DNA of 51,363 bases from Actinomyces naeslundii (GTDB lineage: Bacteria > Actinomycetota > Actinomycetes > Actinomycetales > Actinomycetaceae), in contig NZ_MSRR01000029.1 of NCBI RefSeq assembly GCF_001956585.1, forward strand, positions 1 to 51,363, in the 5' to 3' direction. Positions 25,668-36,498 of the stretch are shown piece after piece. Under the pieces are notes generated by a model. It ran no database searches. It had not been told where the DNA came from and was given only the letters and a program-made list of their open reading frames with translations. Position 1 is the first letter of the stretch. Every line of letters starts with the position of its first letter. The position numbers and the translations under genes are program-made.

Positions 25668-27647
25668 ATGGGACAGGTGAGTGACCTCAACGACTTCACG
25701 CGTTCCGACGACGTCACCGACCCCACCACCTGCGCCTGGCCCGCCCAGGAGATCGCGGCGGCGGAGGCCCCCGTCACCGCGGGCACCGACCGTTACATGA
25801 GAGCCGCCGCCCACGCGGTGGCTCGGGCGGCACTGCGCGAGCTGCGCCAGGGGCCCGTCGTCCCCGGGGCCGCGGCGTCCCTCGCGCGGCCCTCCTCCGG
25901 CTCTCCGTCCCCGACGTACCTCGCCGGTCCGCCGGCATCACCCGCCTCACCGGTCTCCCCGGCAGCCCCGGCAGGGACATCGGGCGAGGCGGCGGGGACG
26001 CATATGAGTCCCGGCTGGATCTCAGGAGCGCCGGTACTCCTCCTGGTGGGCGGCGGTCACAACGGAGCCGACACCCTCCTGGCCGGAGGCCTGCTCTCAC
26101 ACAGCGGCTGCGCGGTCACTGCCGTACTCGCCACGGAGCATCCTCACCCCGTCGCCCTGGAAGAGGCCCGCAGCCACGGGGTCACCGTCTACGGCGCCGG
26201 CTACCGCAGCGACGGCGCAGAGGACTGGGACAGCGCTGAGGCCGTGGCCGCCGTCGAGGCCTTCCTCGCCCGTGGCGGGCTCGTCCTTGACGGACTCACC
26301 GGTATCGGGGCCACCGGGCCGCTGCGGCCCGACGCCGTCGCCCTCATAACCCCGCTCGTTGCCGCCGGAGCGCCGGGGCGGCGTCCGCTGCGCGTCATCG
26401 CCGTTGACCTGCCCAGCGGAACCGGCGTCGATGACGGCACCGTCGATGGTCCGGTTCTCGCCGCCGACTGCACGGTCACCTTCACCTGCCTCAAGGGATG
26501 CCTGTGTCTGCCCCCGGCCCGGCACCTGTGCGGTGCCGTCGAGGTCGTCCCCCTCGGGCTGCCCTCGCCCACGAGCCGTCCCATCGCCCGCCGCCCCGTC
26601 GACGGCGCGCTGGGCGACTACCTGACGCGAGTGGTCCCCGAGCCGGGTGCCAATGACCACAAGTACACCCGCGGTGTGGTCGGCCTGTGGGCCGGCAGCG
26701 AGACCTATCCCGGTGCAGCCGTCCTGGCCGCCAACGGTGCGGTGCTCGCCGGAGCCGGCATGGTGCGCCTGACCGCGCCCAGGAGGGTGGAGGACCTTGT
26801 TCTGGCGGCTCGACCCGAGGTCGTCCCCGCCGCCGGCCGCAGCCAGGCGCTCGTCCTGGGGCCGGGAGTCGCCCCCGCCGACACCGTCCGGGCCGACAAG
26901 CTGCGGGAGGTCCTACGCCCCACCCTGGCCCCCGCACGCGACAGCGGGGGCGGGCGGGTTGCTGACGGCGCCAGGACCGGTGAGGAGGCAGCAGACAGTG
27001 CCGCTGGCGCAGCTCCTGCCGGGGCCCCCGTCGTCGTCGACGCCGGAGCGCTGAGTATCCTGACCGAGCTCCTCGACGAGGGCCTGCGCTGCACGCCGCG
27101 TCATGTTCTGACCCCGCACTCCGGAGAGGCCGCCGCCCTCCTGACGGCGCTGGCGGACTCGGAGACGCCCGAGGGGACGGCCCGCCAGTGGAACCGGGAG
27201 CGCGTCGAGGCGCACCCGGCGCACGCGGTCCGCGAGATCTGCCGCCTGAGCGGCGCCACCGTCCTGCTCAAGGGGGCGACGACGCTCATCGCCGCGCCGC
27301 ACCATCCACTGGTCAGCGTGGACTCCGGCCCAGGGTGGATGGCGACCGCAGGAAGCGGGGACGTGCTCGCCGGCGTCCTCGGCGCGGTCCTGGCCGGAGC
27401 CGCGGCCCGCTGGGAGCGGGAGGTGGGGTGTGCAGCCGCCGGTGCGGACTCGGCCCAGGGCGTTCTGGTTGACTCGGTGGCCGCCGGAGTCCGGCTGCAC
27501 GCGCTCGCGGGCGCCTACGCCGCCGCGATGCCGGGAGCCGGCGTCGTCGGTGCGGGTGGTCACCCGGTTGCTGCCCTCGACATCGCCGCGGCCCTCGGCC
27601 CGGCCCGCCTTGAGCTCAACTGGCTTCAGGCGGTCCCGCACCACTGA
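25668..27647 (+). CDS. nnr: Bifunctional NAD(P)H-hydrate epimerase / ADP-dependent dehydratase
   Basis: Repairs damaged NAD(P)H hydrates. The 659-residue protein joins two domains. The N-terminal epimerase (YjeF_N) has LLVGGGHNGADTLLAGG at about 125-141 and LDGLTGIGATGPLR, VIAVDLPSGTGVDDG. The C-terminal ribokinase-like dehydratase has HKYTRGVVGLWAGSETYPG, VVDAGALSIL, LTPHSGEAAALL and WMATAGSGDVLAGVLGA. The canonical NNGGDG loop is altered to HNGADT, so epimerase activity may be changed. A Pro/Ser-rich insert lies at about 68-110. The ATG has GGAGG only 3 nt upstream; a GTG 9 nt later is an alternative. It is the first of the nnr-alr-tsaE-tsaB-rimI run. Confidence 0.92.
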   Translation: MGQVSDLNDFTRSDDVTDPTTCAWPAQEIAAAEAPVTAGTDRYMRAAAHAVARAALRELRQGPVVPGAAASLARPSSGSPSPTYLAGPPASPASPVSPAAPAGTSGEAAGTHMSPGWISGAPVLLLVGGGHNGADTLLAGGLLSHSGCAVTAVLATEHPHPVALEEARSHGVTVYGAGYRSDGAEDWDSAEAVAAVEAFLARGGLVLDGLTGIGATGPLRPDAVALITPLVAAGAPGRRPLRVIAVDLPSGTGVDDGTVDGPVLAADCTVTFTCLKGCLCLPPARHLCGAVEVVPLGLPSPTSRPIARRPVDGALGDYLTRVVPEPGANDHKYTRGVVGLWAGSETYPGAAVLAANGAVLAGAGMVRLTAPRRVEDLVLAARPEVVPAAGRSQALVLGPGVAPADTVRADKLREVLRPTLAPARDSGGGRVADGARTGEEAADSAAGAAPAGAPVVVDAGALSILTELLDEGLRCTPRHVLTPHSGEAAALLTALADSETPEGTARQWNRERVEAHPAHAVREICRLSGATVLLKGATTLIAAPHHPLVSVDSGPGWMATAGSGDVLAGVLGAVLAGAAARWEREVGCAAAGADSAQGVLVDSVAAGVRLHALAGAYAAAMPGAGVVGAGGHPVAALDIAAALGPARLELNWLQAVPHH

Positions 27648-27743
27648 GACATGTCAGCCGATCGGTCGTCGCCGGAGGAGGTGAACAGTCGAGTGCGAGA
27701 GCCAACAGCCTCGCCTTCGGCCACCCAGTGCGACAATCGCGCT

Positions 27744-29084
27744 GTGACCACTTCCGCGGACTCAGTAGCAATGCCCCCCTCCACCGCTCCGGAAGCCTCA
27801 GCAGCCCGGCCCTCGCTGCCCGGGGCAGCCACCTCGCGGGCCGTCATTGATCTGGAGGCCGTGGCCCACAACGGAAGGCGCCTGGCGCAGGTGGCGGGCG
27901 TGCCGTGGATGGCCGTGGTCAAGGCCGATGCCTACGGCCACGGCCTGGGGCCGATAGCCCTGACGGCCCTGTCAGTGGGAGCCTCCTGGCTGGGGGTGGC
28001 CCAGCTCGCCGAGGCCCTCGCCCTGCGCGCGCTCCTCGATGAGGCCGACGTGGATCGACCCGCGGGGGAGCCCTCCGGTCAGGCTCCCCGGATCCTCACC
28101 TGGCTCCTGCCCGTCATGGATCCCGCCCGGGCGGCCGCCGAGGACTCGCCCCTGCGCGCCGCACTGGCGGCCGACCTGGACCTGTCGGTCTCCACCCTGC
28201 CTCAGCTCGAGGCCCTGTCAGCTGCCGCCCGGGCTCAGGCGACGACGGCGCGCCTCCATCTCAAGGTCGACACCGGAATGTCGCGCGGCGGTGCCATGGT
28301 CGAGGACCTGCCCGCCCTGGCCGCCGCGCTGAGGCAGGCTGAGGACGAGGGGGTGGTCGACGTCGTCGGCCTGTGGTCCCACCTGTCCCGTGCCGACGAG
28401 CCCACCAGCGGCTCCACCGAGCAGCACCTGGAGCGATACCGGCAGGCTGAGCAGATCGTGCAGGAGGCGGGACTGAGGCCCTCCATCCATCATCTGGCCG
28501 CCACCGGCGGGCTCCTGTGGCACCCGGAGGCCCGCATGGACCTGGTGCGAGCGGGAATCGGCCTCTACGGACTGAGCCCTGACCCGTCCGTGGCAACCAG
28601 CTCCGAGCTCGGGCTTCAGCCCGCCATGCGCCTGGAGTCCGCTCTCGTCCAGGTCAAGCGCATCGACGCCGGGCAGGCCGTCTCCTACGGCGGCACCTGG
28701 TGCGCTCCCACCGACCGCTGGGTGGGACTCGTCCCGCTGGGCTACTCCGACGGTATCCCGCGCGCCGCCGGCTCGACCGGCCCGGTGGGCGTCGGCGGCC
28801 TCATGAGCTCCATCGTGGGGCGGGTGTGCATGGACCAGGTGGTCATTGACCTCGGTCCGGCCCGAGATGAGACCGGCGCGCTCCTGCCGGCGCCGGCCCA
28901 GGTCGGTGACACCGCCGTGCTCTGGGGCGCCCCGGATGCTGTGGGGCAGGAGACCGTCCCCACGGCAGACGAGTGGGCGCAGGCCTGCGAGACCATCAAC
29001 TACGAGATCGTGACCCGGCTGGGAGCCCGCGTCCCGCGCTGCTACGTCGGGGCAGAGGCTGGTGGCGGCTACGCTCGCCCCTAG
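27744..29084 (+). CDS. alr: Alanine racemase
   Basis: A PLP enzyme that makes D-alanine for peptidoglycan. The conserved body begins SRAVIDLEAVAHN. The PLP lysine is in AVVKADAYGHG (about residue 60 from this start). LKVDTGMSRGG, GIGLYGLSP, AVSYGGTWCAP, VPLGYSDGIPR and VGRVCMDQVVIDLG follow. Start is uncertain: GTG at 27744 has GACAAT exactly 6 nt upstream (leaderless-like) and gives 446 residues. An in-frame ATG at 27651, right after the nnr stop, would give 477. Both are longer than the usual 360-390 because of a low-complexity N-terminus. Confidence 0.95.
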   Translation: MTTSADSVAMPPSTAPEASAARPSLPGAATSRAVIDLEAVAHNGRRLAQVAGVPWMAVVKADAYGHGLGPIALTALSVGASWLGVAQLAEALALRALLDEADVDRPAGEPSGQAPRILTWLLPVMDPARAAAEDSPLRAALAADLDLSVSTLPQLEALSAAARAQATTARLHLKVDTGMSRGGAMVEDLPALAAALRQAEDEGVVDVVGLWSHLSRADEPTSGSTEQHLERYRQAEQIVQEAGLRPSIHHLAATGGLLWHPEARMDLVRAGIGLYGLSPDPSVATSSELGLQPAMRLESALVQVKRIDAGQAVSYGGTWCAPTDRWVGLVPLGYSDGIPRAAGSTGPVGVGGLMSSIVGRVCMDQVVIDLGPARDETGALLPAPAQVGDTAVLWGAPDAVGQETVPTADEWAQACETINYEIVTRLGARVPRCYVGAEAGGGYARP

Positions 29085-29112
29085 ACAACAGCGGGCCTCG
29101 GAGCACGTCGGC

Positions 29113-29146
29113 CCGGCGACCGGTGCCGGTCGGCTCCGGTCGCCGG
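29113..29146 (+). terminator. Hairpin between alr and tsaE
   Basis: CCGGCGACCGG (29113-29123) pairs perfectly with CCGGTCGCCGG (29136-29146) around a 12-nt loop, 28 bp after the alr stop and 25 bp before tsaE. It may reduce read-through into tsaE, although gene order suggests one operon. Confidence 0.45.
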
Positions 29147-29171
29147 CTCCACCTATGAATGAGGAGGACAC

Positions 29172-29810
29172 ATGAGCGGTGCGCTGCACACCCCCGAGGC
29201 CGTCCCCGAGATCACTGTCGCCACCGGCGACGCCGATGAGACTCGGGGGCTCGGTGCCCGCATTGCCCGCCTTCTGCGTGCCGGCGATCTCGTCATGCTC
29301 TCCGGCGGGCTGGGGGCGGGCAAGACCACCTTGGCTCAAGGCATCGGCGCGGCCCTGGGAGTGCGCGGCCGGGTCTCCTCGCCCACCTTCATCATCGCCC
29401 GTGTGCACCCCTCCCTCGCCGACGGCCCCGACCTCATCCACGTCGACGCCTACCGGATCACCTCCCTGGAGGAGATCGACGCCCTCGACCTGGACTCCTC
29501 CCTGGATCGTTCCGTCACCCTGGTCGAGTGGGGCGAGGAGAAGGTGGAGGCCCTGAGCCCCGATCGCCTCGAGATCCAGGTGCGTCGGCCTCATGGCGCG
29601 GTCCGCGACGGCGTTCGCAGGCTTGACGACGTCGCCTTCGGTTCTGAGTCCTCCGGTGGCGCAGTGACGGAGGATCCCGTTGTGGACCTGGGTGAGGTTG
29701 ATGATGGCAGTCGGACGATCACCGTGCGTGCCCTCGGTCCACGATGGGCTGACATCGACCTGAGCCCCCTGGCCGCCGACACCACCCATCAGCCTGGAGC
29801 AACGCAGTGA
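29172..29810 (+). CDS. tsaE: tRNA t6A biosynthesis ATPase TsaE
   Basis: The ATPase that supports the TsaD-TsaB complex making N6-threonylcarbamoyl-adenosine at tRNA position 37. Walker A is SGGLGAGKTTLAQGIG at about 38-53, then VSSPTFIIARVH, LIHVDAYRI and VTLVEWGEEK, all TsaE motifs. At 212 residues it is longer than E. coli TsaE (about 150) owing to an acidic C-terminal extension without recognised function. The ATG follows GAGGAGGA. Its stop overlaps the next start as GTGA. Confidence 0.95.
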   Translation: MSGALHTPEAVPEITVATGDADETRGLGARIARLLRAGDLVMLSGGLGAGKTTLAQGIGAALGVRGRVSSPTFIIARVHPSLADGPDLIHVDAYRITSLEEIDALDLDSSLDRSVTLVEWGEEKVEALSPDRLEIQVRRPHGAVRDGVRRLDDVAFGSESSGGAVTEDPVVDLGEVDDGSRTITVRALGPRWADIDLSPLAADTTHQPGATQ

Positions 29811-30955
29811 ACACTCCTTCTCCCGTGGCGCCGGTCTGCGACGCCATCCCCATCCGGCCCGACGGGCGCTGCGGGCGCCCGATGAGCACGATCCGCCTGG
29901 CCCTGGCGGTGGCTCTCCTTGCCGTCTGCCTTCTGACTGCGGGGCCGGTCCGAGCCGCCACCGACCCGCCGTCGACCGGTGCGGGCGACCCTGCAGCCTC
30001 AGGCGCCCCTGACAGCGGTGACGGCTCAGCCGTGGGAGCGTCGGCGACCTCCGACCCGGCTGCCCAGAGCGCACCGACCGCTCCCGCCGGGGGCTCGACG
30101 GCTGGCTCTGCAGGCACGGCAGACGCGGACTCGCGCAGCGCGGCCAAGTCGCTTATGGAGAGTGACTGCGTGGCCCAGGTGCGTCAGAGCACCGGAGAAC
30201 AGGGTGAGATCACGCTCGGAGACGTGCGGAGCGTCTACACCTGGGCCCCCGGCTTCCTCGACGGCTCCCAGCCCTCCGCGCAGCCCATCGACACCGGCGA
30301 CTGGGCCGCGACCGCCACCGCCGCAGGCAAGCCCGTCGGCCTTCTCGAGGTGGTCACGGACAAGGGACGCACCACCTGCACCCCCATGTTCGACGACGAC
30401 CTGGCCACCGACGTCGACCAGATGGGAGACGCCCACCTCATCCACGACCGCAATGCCAATGCCTGGTACTCGCTGCGCGGCACCACGGTGACCGCCCTGG
30501 GGGAGGCGGCCACCCGGCGTCTGGCCGGCCCCATCGAGCTCAGCGACTACGGAGAGATCCTGCGCGAGAGGGCGGGTTCCAAGCCCAAGACCTCTGCCAC
30601 CCAGAGCGAGGCCCGGTCCGCCACCGGCGGCTGGGCGATCTGGGGGCCGGTCCTGGCGGTCGTCGTCGTCGGAGTCGCCACCGTCATCATCACGGTCCGC
30701 CATGAGCGCAAGGTGACTGCGCCGCTGCGTCAGGCCCGCAACCGTGCCGACATGGCCGAGCGCGCCGATCGGCTCAGCCGGGACGAGTCCGACACCCGCG
30801 GCGTCGCGGTGAGACGGGGCATCCCTCGTGCCGCCATCGACCTGTCTCTCCTCGGAGACGGGGCCGAAGGCGACACCGGCACGACCGACGGTGAGACCCT
30901 GGGGGACACGATCCCCGAGAGCCACGTCAACTCCCCTCGGGGCCCCAGGGCATAG
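29807..30955 (+). CDS. Uncharacterised secreted/membrane protein inside the t6A gene run
   Basis: No family was recognised. The GTG start overlaps the tsaE stop (GTGA) and has GGAG 7 nt upstream. A signal sequence follows at about 26-51 (STIRLALAVALLAVCLLTAG, cleavage near VRAA). An inner ATG at 29882 would start directly at it. Then come a Ser/Thr/Gly/Pro/Ala linker, an extracytoplasmic domain with two cysteines (CVAQVRQSTGEQG and TTCTPMFDDDL), and one membrane helix (AIWGPVLAVVVVGVATVIIT). A basic, charged cytoplasmic tail of about 90 residues ends the protein. This type I topology fits a cell-surface sensor or anchor. Tight coupling to tsaE and a 9-bp gap to tsaB make it part of the operon although its function is not obviously related. 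Confidence 0.88.
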   Translation: MNTPSPVAPVCDAIPIRPDGRCGRPMSTIRLALAVALLAVCLLTAGPVRAATDPPSTGAGDPAASGAPDSGDGSAVGASATSDPAAQSAPTAPAGGSTAGSAGTADADSRSAAKSLMESDCVAQVRQSTGEQGEITLGDVRSVYTWAPGFLDGSQPSAQPIDTGDWAATATAAGKPVGLLEVVTDKGRTTCTPMFDDDLATDVDQMGDAHLIHDRNANAWYSLRGTTVTALGEAATRRLAGPIELSDYGEILRERAGSKPKTSATQSEARSATGGWAIWGPVLAVVVVGVATVIITVRHERKVTAPLRQARNRADMAERADRLSRDESDTRGVAVRRGIPRAAIDLSLLGDGAEGDTGTTDGETLGDTIPESHVNSPRGPRA

Positions 30956-30964
30956 GCTGGTCCG

Positions 30965-31729
30965 GTGCGAATCCTCTCGATCGACTCCTCCCTGGGCACG
31001 CAGGTCGCGGTCGTCGACACCACTGAGACGGCCGGGCTGCCCGTCACCTGCCCTGTGCAGGTGCTCAGCCGGGCCGAACAGGCCGATACCCGGCGTCATG
31101 CCGAGTCGCTGGGTCAGATGCTCTCCGAGGCGTTGTCCGCTCCCGGTGTCGCCGATCGTCCTCTCGATGCCGTCGTCGCGGCCACAGGGCCGGCACCCTT
31201 CACCGGGCTGCGTGCCGGGCTGGTGACGGCCAGGGTCGTAGGGCGTACCCGCGGCATCCCCGTCCACGGCGTCTCCAGCCTCGACGCCGTCGCCCGCCTG
31301 GCCCTCGATGAGCTCGGTGCGCGTCAGGGCGAGAAGGATCCTGTTGTCCTGGTCGCCACGGACGCCCGCAGGCGCGAGGTCTATGCGGCGCTCTTCCGCG
31401 CCAACGGGCCCGATGACGTCACCTGTCTGACCGAGATCAGTGTCTGCCCCCCGGCTCAGGTCGCCGAGTGCATTGCCGTGCAGACGCCGGAACAGGGCAG
31501 CGGGGCCGTCACCATCGACGCCGTGGCCGGCTCCGGCGCCGCCCTCTACCCCGAGCTGGTGGGGACCGCCTCCTGCCACGAGGTACTGGCTCCGGTCTCC
31601 GGTGACGCGCTGACCCAGGTGCGCATCGCCCTGGCCCGTCTAGGCCACGGCGAGGAGCTGGGCACGCAGCCGCTCTACCTGCGTCACGCCGACGTGCAGA
31701 TGCCCGCCGCCCGTAAGCGCGTGCGCTGA
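30965..31729 (+). CDS. tsaB: tRNA t6A biosynthesis protein TsaB
   Basis: The dimerisation partner of TsaD in the threonylcarbamoyl-transferase complex. The 254-residue ASKHA-fold protein begins MRILSIDSSLGTQVAVVD and has AATGPAPFTGLRAGLVTARVVG and VVLVATDARRREVYAALF, the TsaB signatures. The GTG start lies 9 bp after the membrane-protein gene, and rimI follows after 6 bp. Its partners tsaE (upstream) and tsaD (8.6 kb downstream) are in the window. Confidence 0.95.
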   Translation: MRILSIDSSLGTQVAVVDTTETAGLPVTCPVQVLSRAEQADTRRHAESLGQMLSEALSAPGVADRPLDAVVAATGPAPFTGLRAGLVTARVVGRTRGIPVHGVSSLDAVARLALDELGARQGEKDPVVLVATDARRREVYAALFRANGPDDVTCLTEISVCPPAQVAECIAVQTPEQGSGAVTIDAVAGSGAALYPELVGTASCHEVLAPVSGDALTQVRIALARLGHGEELGTQPLYLRHADVQMPAARKRVR

Positions 31730-31735
31730 GCTCGG

Positions 31736-32323
31736 GTGACTCAGGTGCCCGAGGTGCCAGTAACAGGGGGGACACCCGGCCTGCGGGAGATGACCGAGGA
31801 GGATCTGGACACGATCACCCGTCTCGAAGGCGAGCTGTTCGGGGCTGAGGCCTGGAGCCGGGGTCTGCTGAACCTCGAGCTGGAGGCGTCCCGGGGCCCG
31901 CAGGCCGACCGCCGCTACGTCGTCGTCGAGTCCGAGGACGCCGACGACGCTGCCAGTCCCAGCGCTGGGGCCGGACTGAACGGGCCACGGCTCCTGGGGT
32001 ATGCCGGTCTCTACCACGCCAGCGGCCTGACCAGCGCGGACCTGCTGACCATCGCCACCATCCCGGTCGCACGCGGGCGGGGGGTTGCCTCCCTCATGCT
32101 CACCGAGCTCGTCAGCACCGCACAGCAGGCCGGCTGCCCCGATGTCCTGCTGGAGGTGCGTCAGTCCAACGAGGCCGCCCAACGCCTCTACACCGGGCAC
32201 GGGTTCGTTCCCATCGGCCGACGGCGTCGCTACTACCAGGCACCACCCGAGGACGCGGTGGTCATGAGGCTGACGCTGCGTCCGCGCCTGGGTCCGGTCG
32301 GGTCTACCGGGAACGGCGAGTAG
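31736..32323 (+). CDS. rimI: GNAT-family N-acetyltransferase, RimI-like
   Basis: A 195-residue GNAT protein. The acetyl-CoA loop is VARGRGVASLML, followed by VLLEVRQSNEAAQRLYTGHGF and RRRRYYQAPPEDAVVMRL, matching ribosomal-protein S18 alanine N-acetyltransferase. An insert at about 62-80 (Asp/Ala-rich) separates the first two strands. The GTG at 31736 is 6 bp after the tsaB stop. Position after tsaB is the usual one for rimI, but substrate specificity cannot be shown. Confidence 0.9.
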   Translation: MTQVPEVPVTGGTPGLREMTEEDLDTITRLEGELFGAEAWSRGLLNLELEASRGPQADRRYVVVESEDADDAASPSAGAGLNGPRLLGYAGLYHASGLTSADLLTIATIPVARGRGVASLMLTELVSTAQQAGCPDVLLEVRQSNEAAQRLYTGHGFVPIGRRRRYYQAPPEDAVVMRLTLRPRLGPVGSTGNGE

Positions 32324-32665
32324 ATCCCGGGCTGAATCGGACCGGGGGCCTCTTCGAACCGAAGGACGTGCCGCATCCGACCAGGAGGATTGCGCCGGGG
32401 TGAAGAGGCAGATAGGAACGGTAAAGTCGACAATAAACACAGTCTTCCACCTGAGAGGTGCTGTGTGTCTGAGACCTCACAGATTTGTCTGACACCCTCA
32501 TGACGAAAAGGTGGCCGCAGAGGTGGCAGTCAGCAAATTCCGCAGCGTTGAATCTGAAGTTGAGGGTTCTCGAAATCCTCATGATTTCGCGGATAACTGG
32601 CGTATCCACGCTGATGGGGGCATTGATGGCACCAACAGCGCCCCAAGCCCGGCTAGCCTTTTGCC
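32324..32665. other. Intergenic region between rimI and sdhC
   Basis: A 342-bp gap with no supported gene. ACACAG (32437-32442) and CTGTGT (32460-32465) enclose CACCT-GAG-AGGTG, giving a two-part hairpin that may end the nnr-rimI transcript. Just before sdhC, TAGCCT (32654-32659) is followed by exactly 6 nt and the GTG, a leaderless-type promoter. No convincing -35 box is seen 17 bp upstream of it. Confidence 0.5.
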
Positions 32666-33478
32666 GTGGCCAAAACATCTGCTCCTTCCCTGAAGAGGCG
32701 GACCGCCTTCTCCACGACCGTCTTCATGAAGCGCATGATGGCGATCTCGGGTCTGGTGTTCCTGTTCTTCGTCCTCTTCCACGCCTACGGCAACCTGCAC
32801 TACTTCGAGGGTGAGGTCGCCTACGATCACTACGCCGTGTTCCTCAGAGCGCTGCTGGTTCCGATCATGCCTTACGGCGGTGTCCTGTGGATCCTCCGCC
32901 TGGCGCTCATGGCCTGCCTCCTGGCTCACGCCGGCAGCGCCTTCCACCTGTGGGCGCGCAACAAGCGGGCCCGCGGCAACGACAAGTACGCCGTCAAGAA
33001 GCCCGGCGCCGAGTACTTCGCCTCCCGCTATGCCATGCGCACCATGCGCTGGGGCGGTGTCATCCTGCTGCTGTTCATCATCTGGCACATCCTGCAGTTC
33101 ACCACCCTGTCGCTGACGCCGGGGGGACACTACGAGCACGGGCGCGCCTACATGAACATGTGGTACGGCTTCCAGCTGTGGTGGGTGTGGCTCATCTACG
33201 CCATCGCGCTGGTGGCCTTGTGCCTGCACGTGTGGCACGGCGTGTGGTCCGCCCTGCAGACGCTGGGGGCGGTGCGAGGAAGCACCATTCCCTTCATCCG
33301 GCTGATCGCCTTCGTGGTGGCCTTCGCGGTGTTCGCCGGCTTCATGGCCGTCCCGACGGCGATCCTCTTCGGCTATGTCGACGCCCCCATGGCCGCTGCT
33401 GACTACTACCCGCAGTTCTGTGATGCGATCGGCTCCTCCGCCGAGCACTTCACCGAGTGTGTTGCGGCAACCCACTGA
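32666..33478 (+). CDS. sdhC: Succinate dehydrogenase / fumarate reductase cytochrome b subunit
   Basis: The membrane anchor of complex II. The 270-residue protein has five hydrophobic helices, as in the single-subunit type B anchors that bind two haems b and use menaquinone. Candidate haem histidines are in FHAYGNLHYF, LAHAGSAFHLW, WHILQF and CLHVWHGVW. No SdhD gene is present, which agrees with type B. The GTG start has no ribosome site, only a TAGCCT hexamer 6 nt upstream, so the operon may be leaderless. It is followed by sdhA after 12 bp. Confidence 0.94.
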   Translation: MAKTSAPSLKRRTAFSTTVFMKRMMAISGLVFLFFVLFHAYGNLHYFEGEVAYDHYAVFLRALLVPIMPYGGVLWILRLALMACLLAHAGSAFHLWARNKRARGNDKYAVKKPGAEYFASRYAMRTMRWGGVILLLFIIWHILQFTTLSLTPGGHYEHGRAYMNMWYGFQLWWVWLIYAIALVALCLHVWHGVWSALQTLGAVRGSTIPFIRLIAFVVAFAVFAGFMAVPTAILFGYVDAPMAAADYYPQFCDAIGSSAEHFTECVAATH

Positions 33479-33490
33479 GAGTGAACGACT

Positions 33491-35487
<1,997 letters not shown>

Positions 35488-35491
<4 letters not shown>

Positions 35492-36258
35492 ACATCAAGC
35501 TCAAGATCTGGCGCCAGAAGAACAAGGACTCGAAGGGCCACTTCGAGGAGTACGCCATGAGCGGGATCGAGGAGCACATGAGCTTCCTCGAGGTCCTCGA
35601 CCTGCTCAACGAGCAGCTCTTCGCCGAGGGCAAGGAACCGGTGGCCTTCGACTCCGACTGCCGCGAGGGCATCTGCGGTCAGTGCGGTGTGGTCATCAAC
35701 GGGCAGGCCCACGGGCCGATCCGCTCCACCACCTGCCAGCTGCACATGCGCCACCTGGCGGAGGACCCCTCCTTCAAGGACGGATCCACCATCACGATCG
35801 AGCCGTGGCGCTCCACCGGTTTCCCGGTGCTGCGTGACCTCATCGTGGACCGTTCCGCCTTGGACCGCATCGTCCAGGCCGGTGGCTACATCTCGGTCAA
35901 TACTGGTGGAGCCCCTGAGGCCCACTCGGTGCCCGTGCAGAAGGAGAAGGCCGACGCCGCCTTCGAGGCAGCCGCCTGCATCGGCTGCGGTGCTTGCGTG
36001 GCCGCCTGTCCCAATGCCTCTGCCATGCTGTTCACGGGTGCGAAGATCTCGCACCTGGGTCTGCTGCCGCAGGGTCAGCCCGAGCGTCTCGCCCGCGTGG
36101 TGAGCATGCTCAACCAGCACGACGCCGAGGGCTTCGGCGGCTGCACGAACATCGGTGAGTGCGCGGCCGTGTGCCCCAAGTCAGTGCCGCTCGAGGTCAT
36201 CTCGCGCCTCAACCGGGACCTCGGCCACGCCCTGTGGAAGGGGCAGCACGCTCACTGA
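35488..36258 (+). CDS. sdhB: Succinate dehydrogenase / fumarate reductase iron-sulfur subunit
   Basis: The 256-residue electron-transfer subunit. The N-terminal [2Fe-2S] cluster is bound by [15 protein letters not shown] plus a later Cys in RSTTCQLH. The C-terminal clusters are bound by [13 protein letters not shown] and [16 protein letters not shown]. The GTG start overlaps the sdhA stop (GTGA), showing translational coupling. Gene order C-A-B is the one found with type B enzymes in actinobacteria. Confidence 0.96.
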
Positions 36259-36272
36259 GACCCCTCATACGC

Positions 36273-36340
36273 CGAGCCGGGCTCCCACATCGTGTATTCC
36301 TGCAGAAATTCTGTTGGGGCCGCGATGGGAGCCCGGCTCG
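36273..36340 (+). terminator. Terminator-like hairpin after sdhB
   Basis: CGAGCCGGGCTCCCA (36273-36287) and TGGGAGCCCGGCTCG (36326-36340) form a perfect 15-bp stem with a 38-nt loop, 14 bp after the sdhB stop. The large loop is unusual and may reflect an insertion into an older hairpin. Confidence 0.6.
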
Positions 36341-36344
36341 ATGT

Positions 36345-36498
36345 TAGGCCATGTTGAGAAAACAAAGACGTGCGGAGTGCGGGTGTTGCTCCAACGCTGC
36401 TTGTTCTGTGTTTCGGGCCGCCCCGGCCAAGCCAGGGTTTCGTGTTCGAGCTCGTCAGGGGTGCGGTATCCCAGGGCTGAGTGAGGGCGAATGTGACT
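36345..36498 (-). pseudogene. Fragment of an IS3-family transposase (C-terminal end of the integrase core)
   Basis: The minus strand translates as SHIRPHSALGYRTPDELEHE followed by TLAWPGRPETQNKQRW and a short tail. RPHSALGYRTP is the classical end of the IS3-family OrfB integrase domain. Upstream of SHI the frame shows no integrase sequence, so only about 50 codons survive. No terminal inverted repeats or other IS part were found nearby. It marks an old insertion between the sdh operon and the low-GC region that follows. Confidence 0.75.

Noticed and set aside
32461-32485. CRP/GlxR-like site (TGTGT ... TCACA) upstream of sdhC
   Set aside because: The half-sites are 8 bp apart rather than the usual 6, and one half-site is imperfect.
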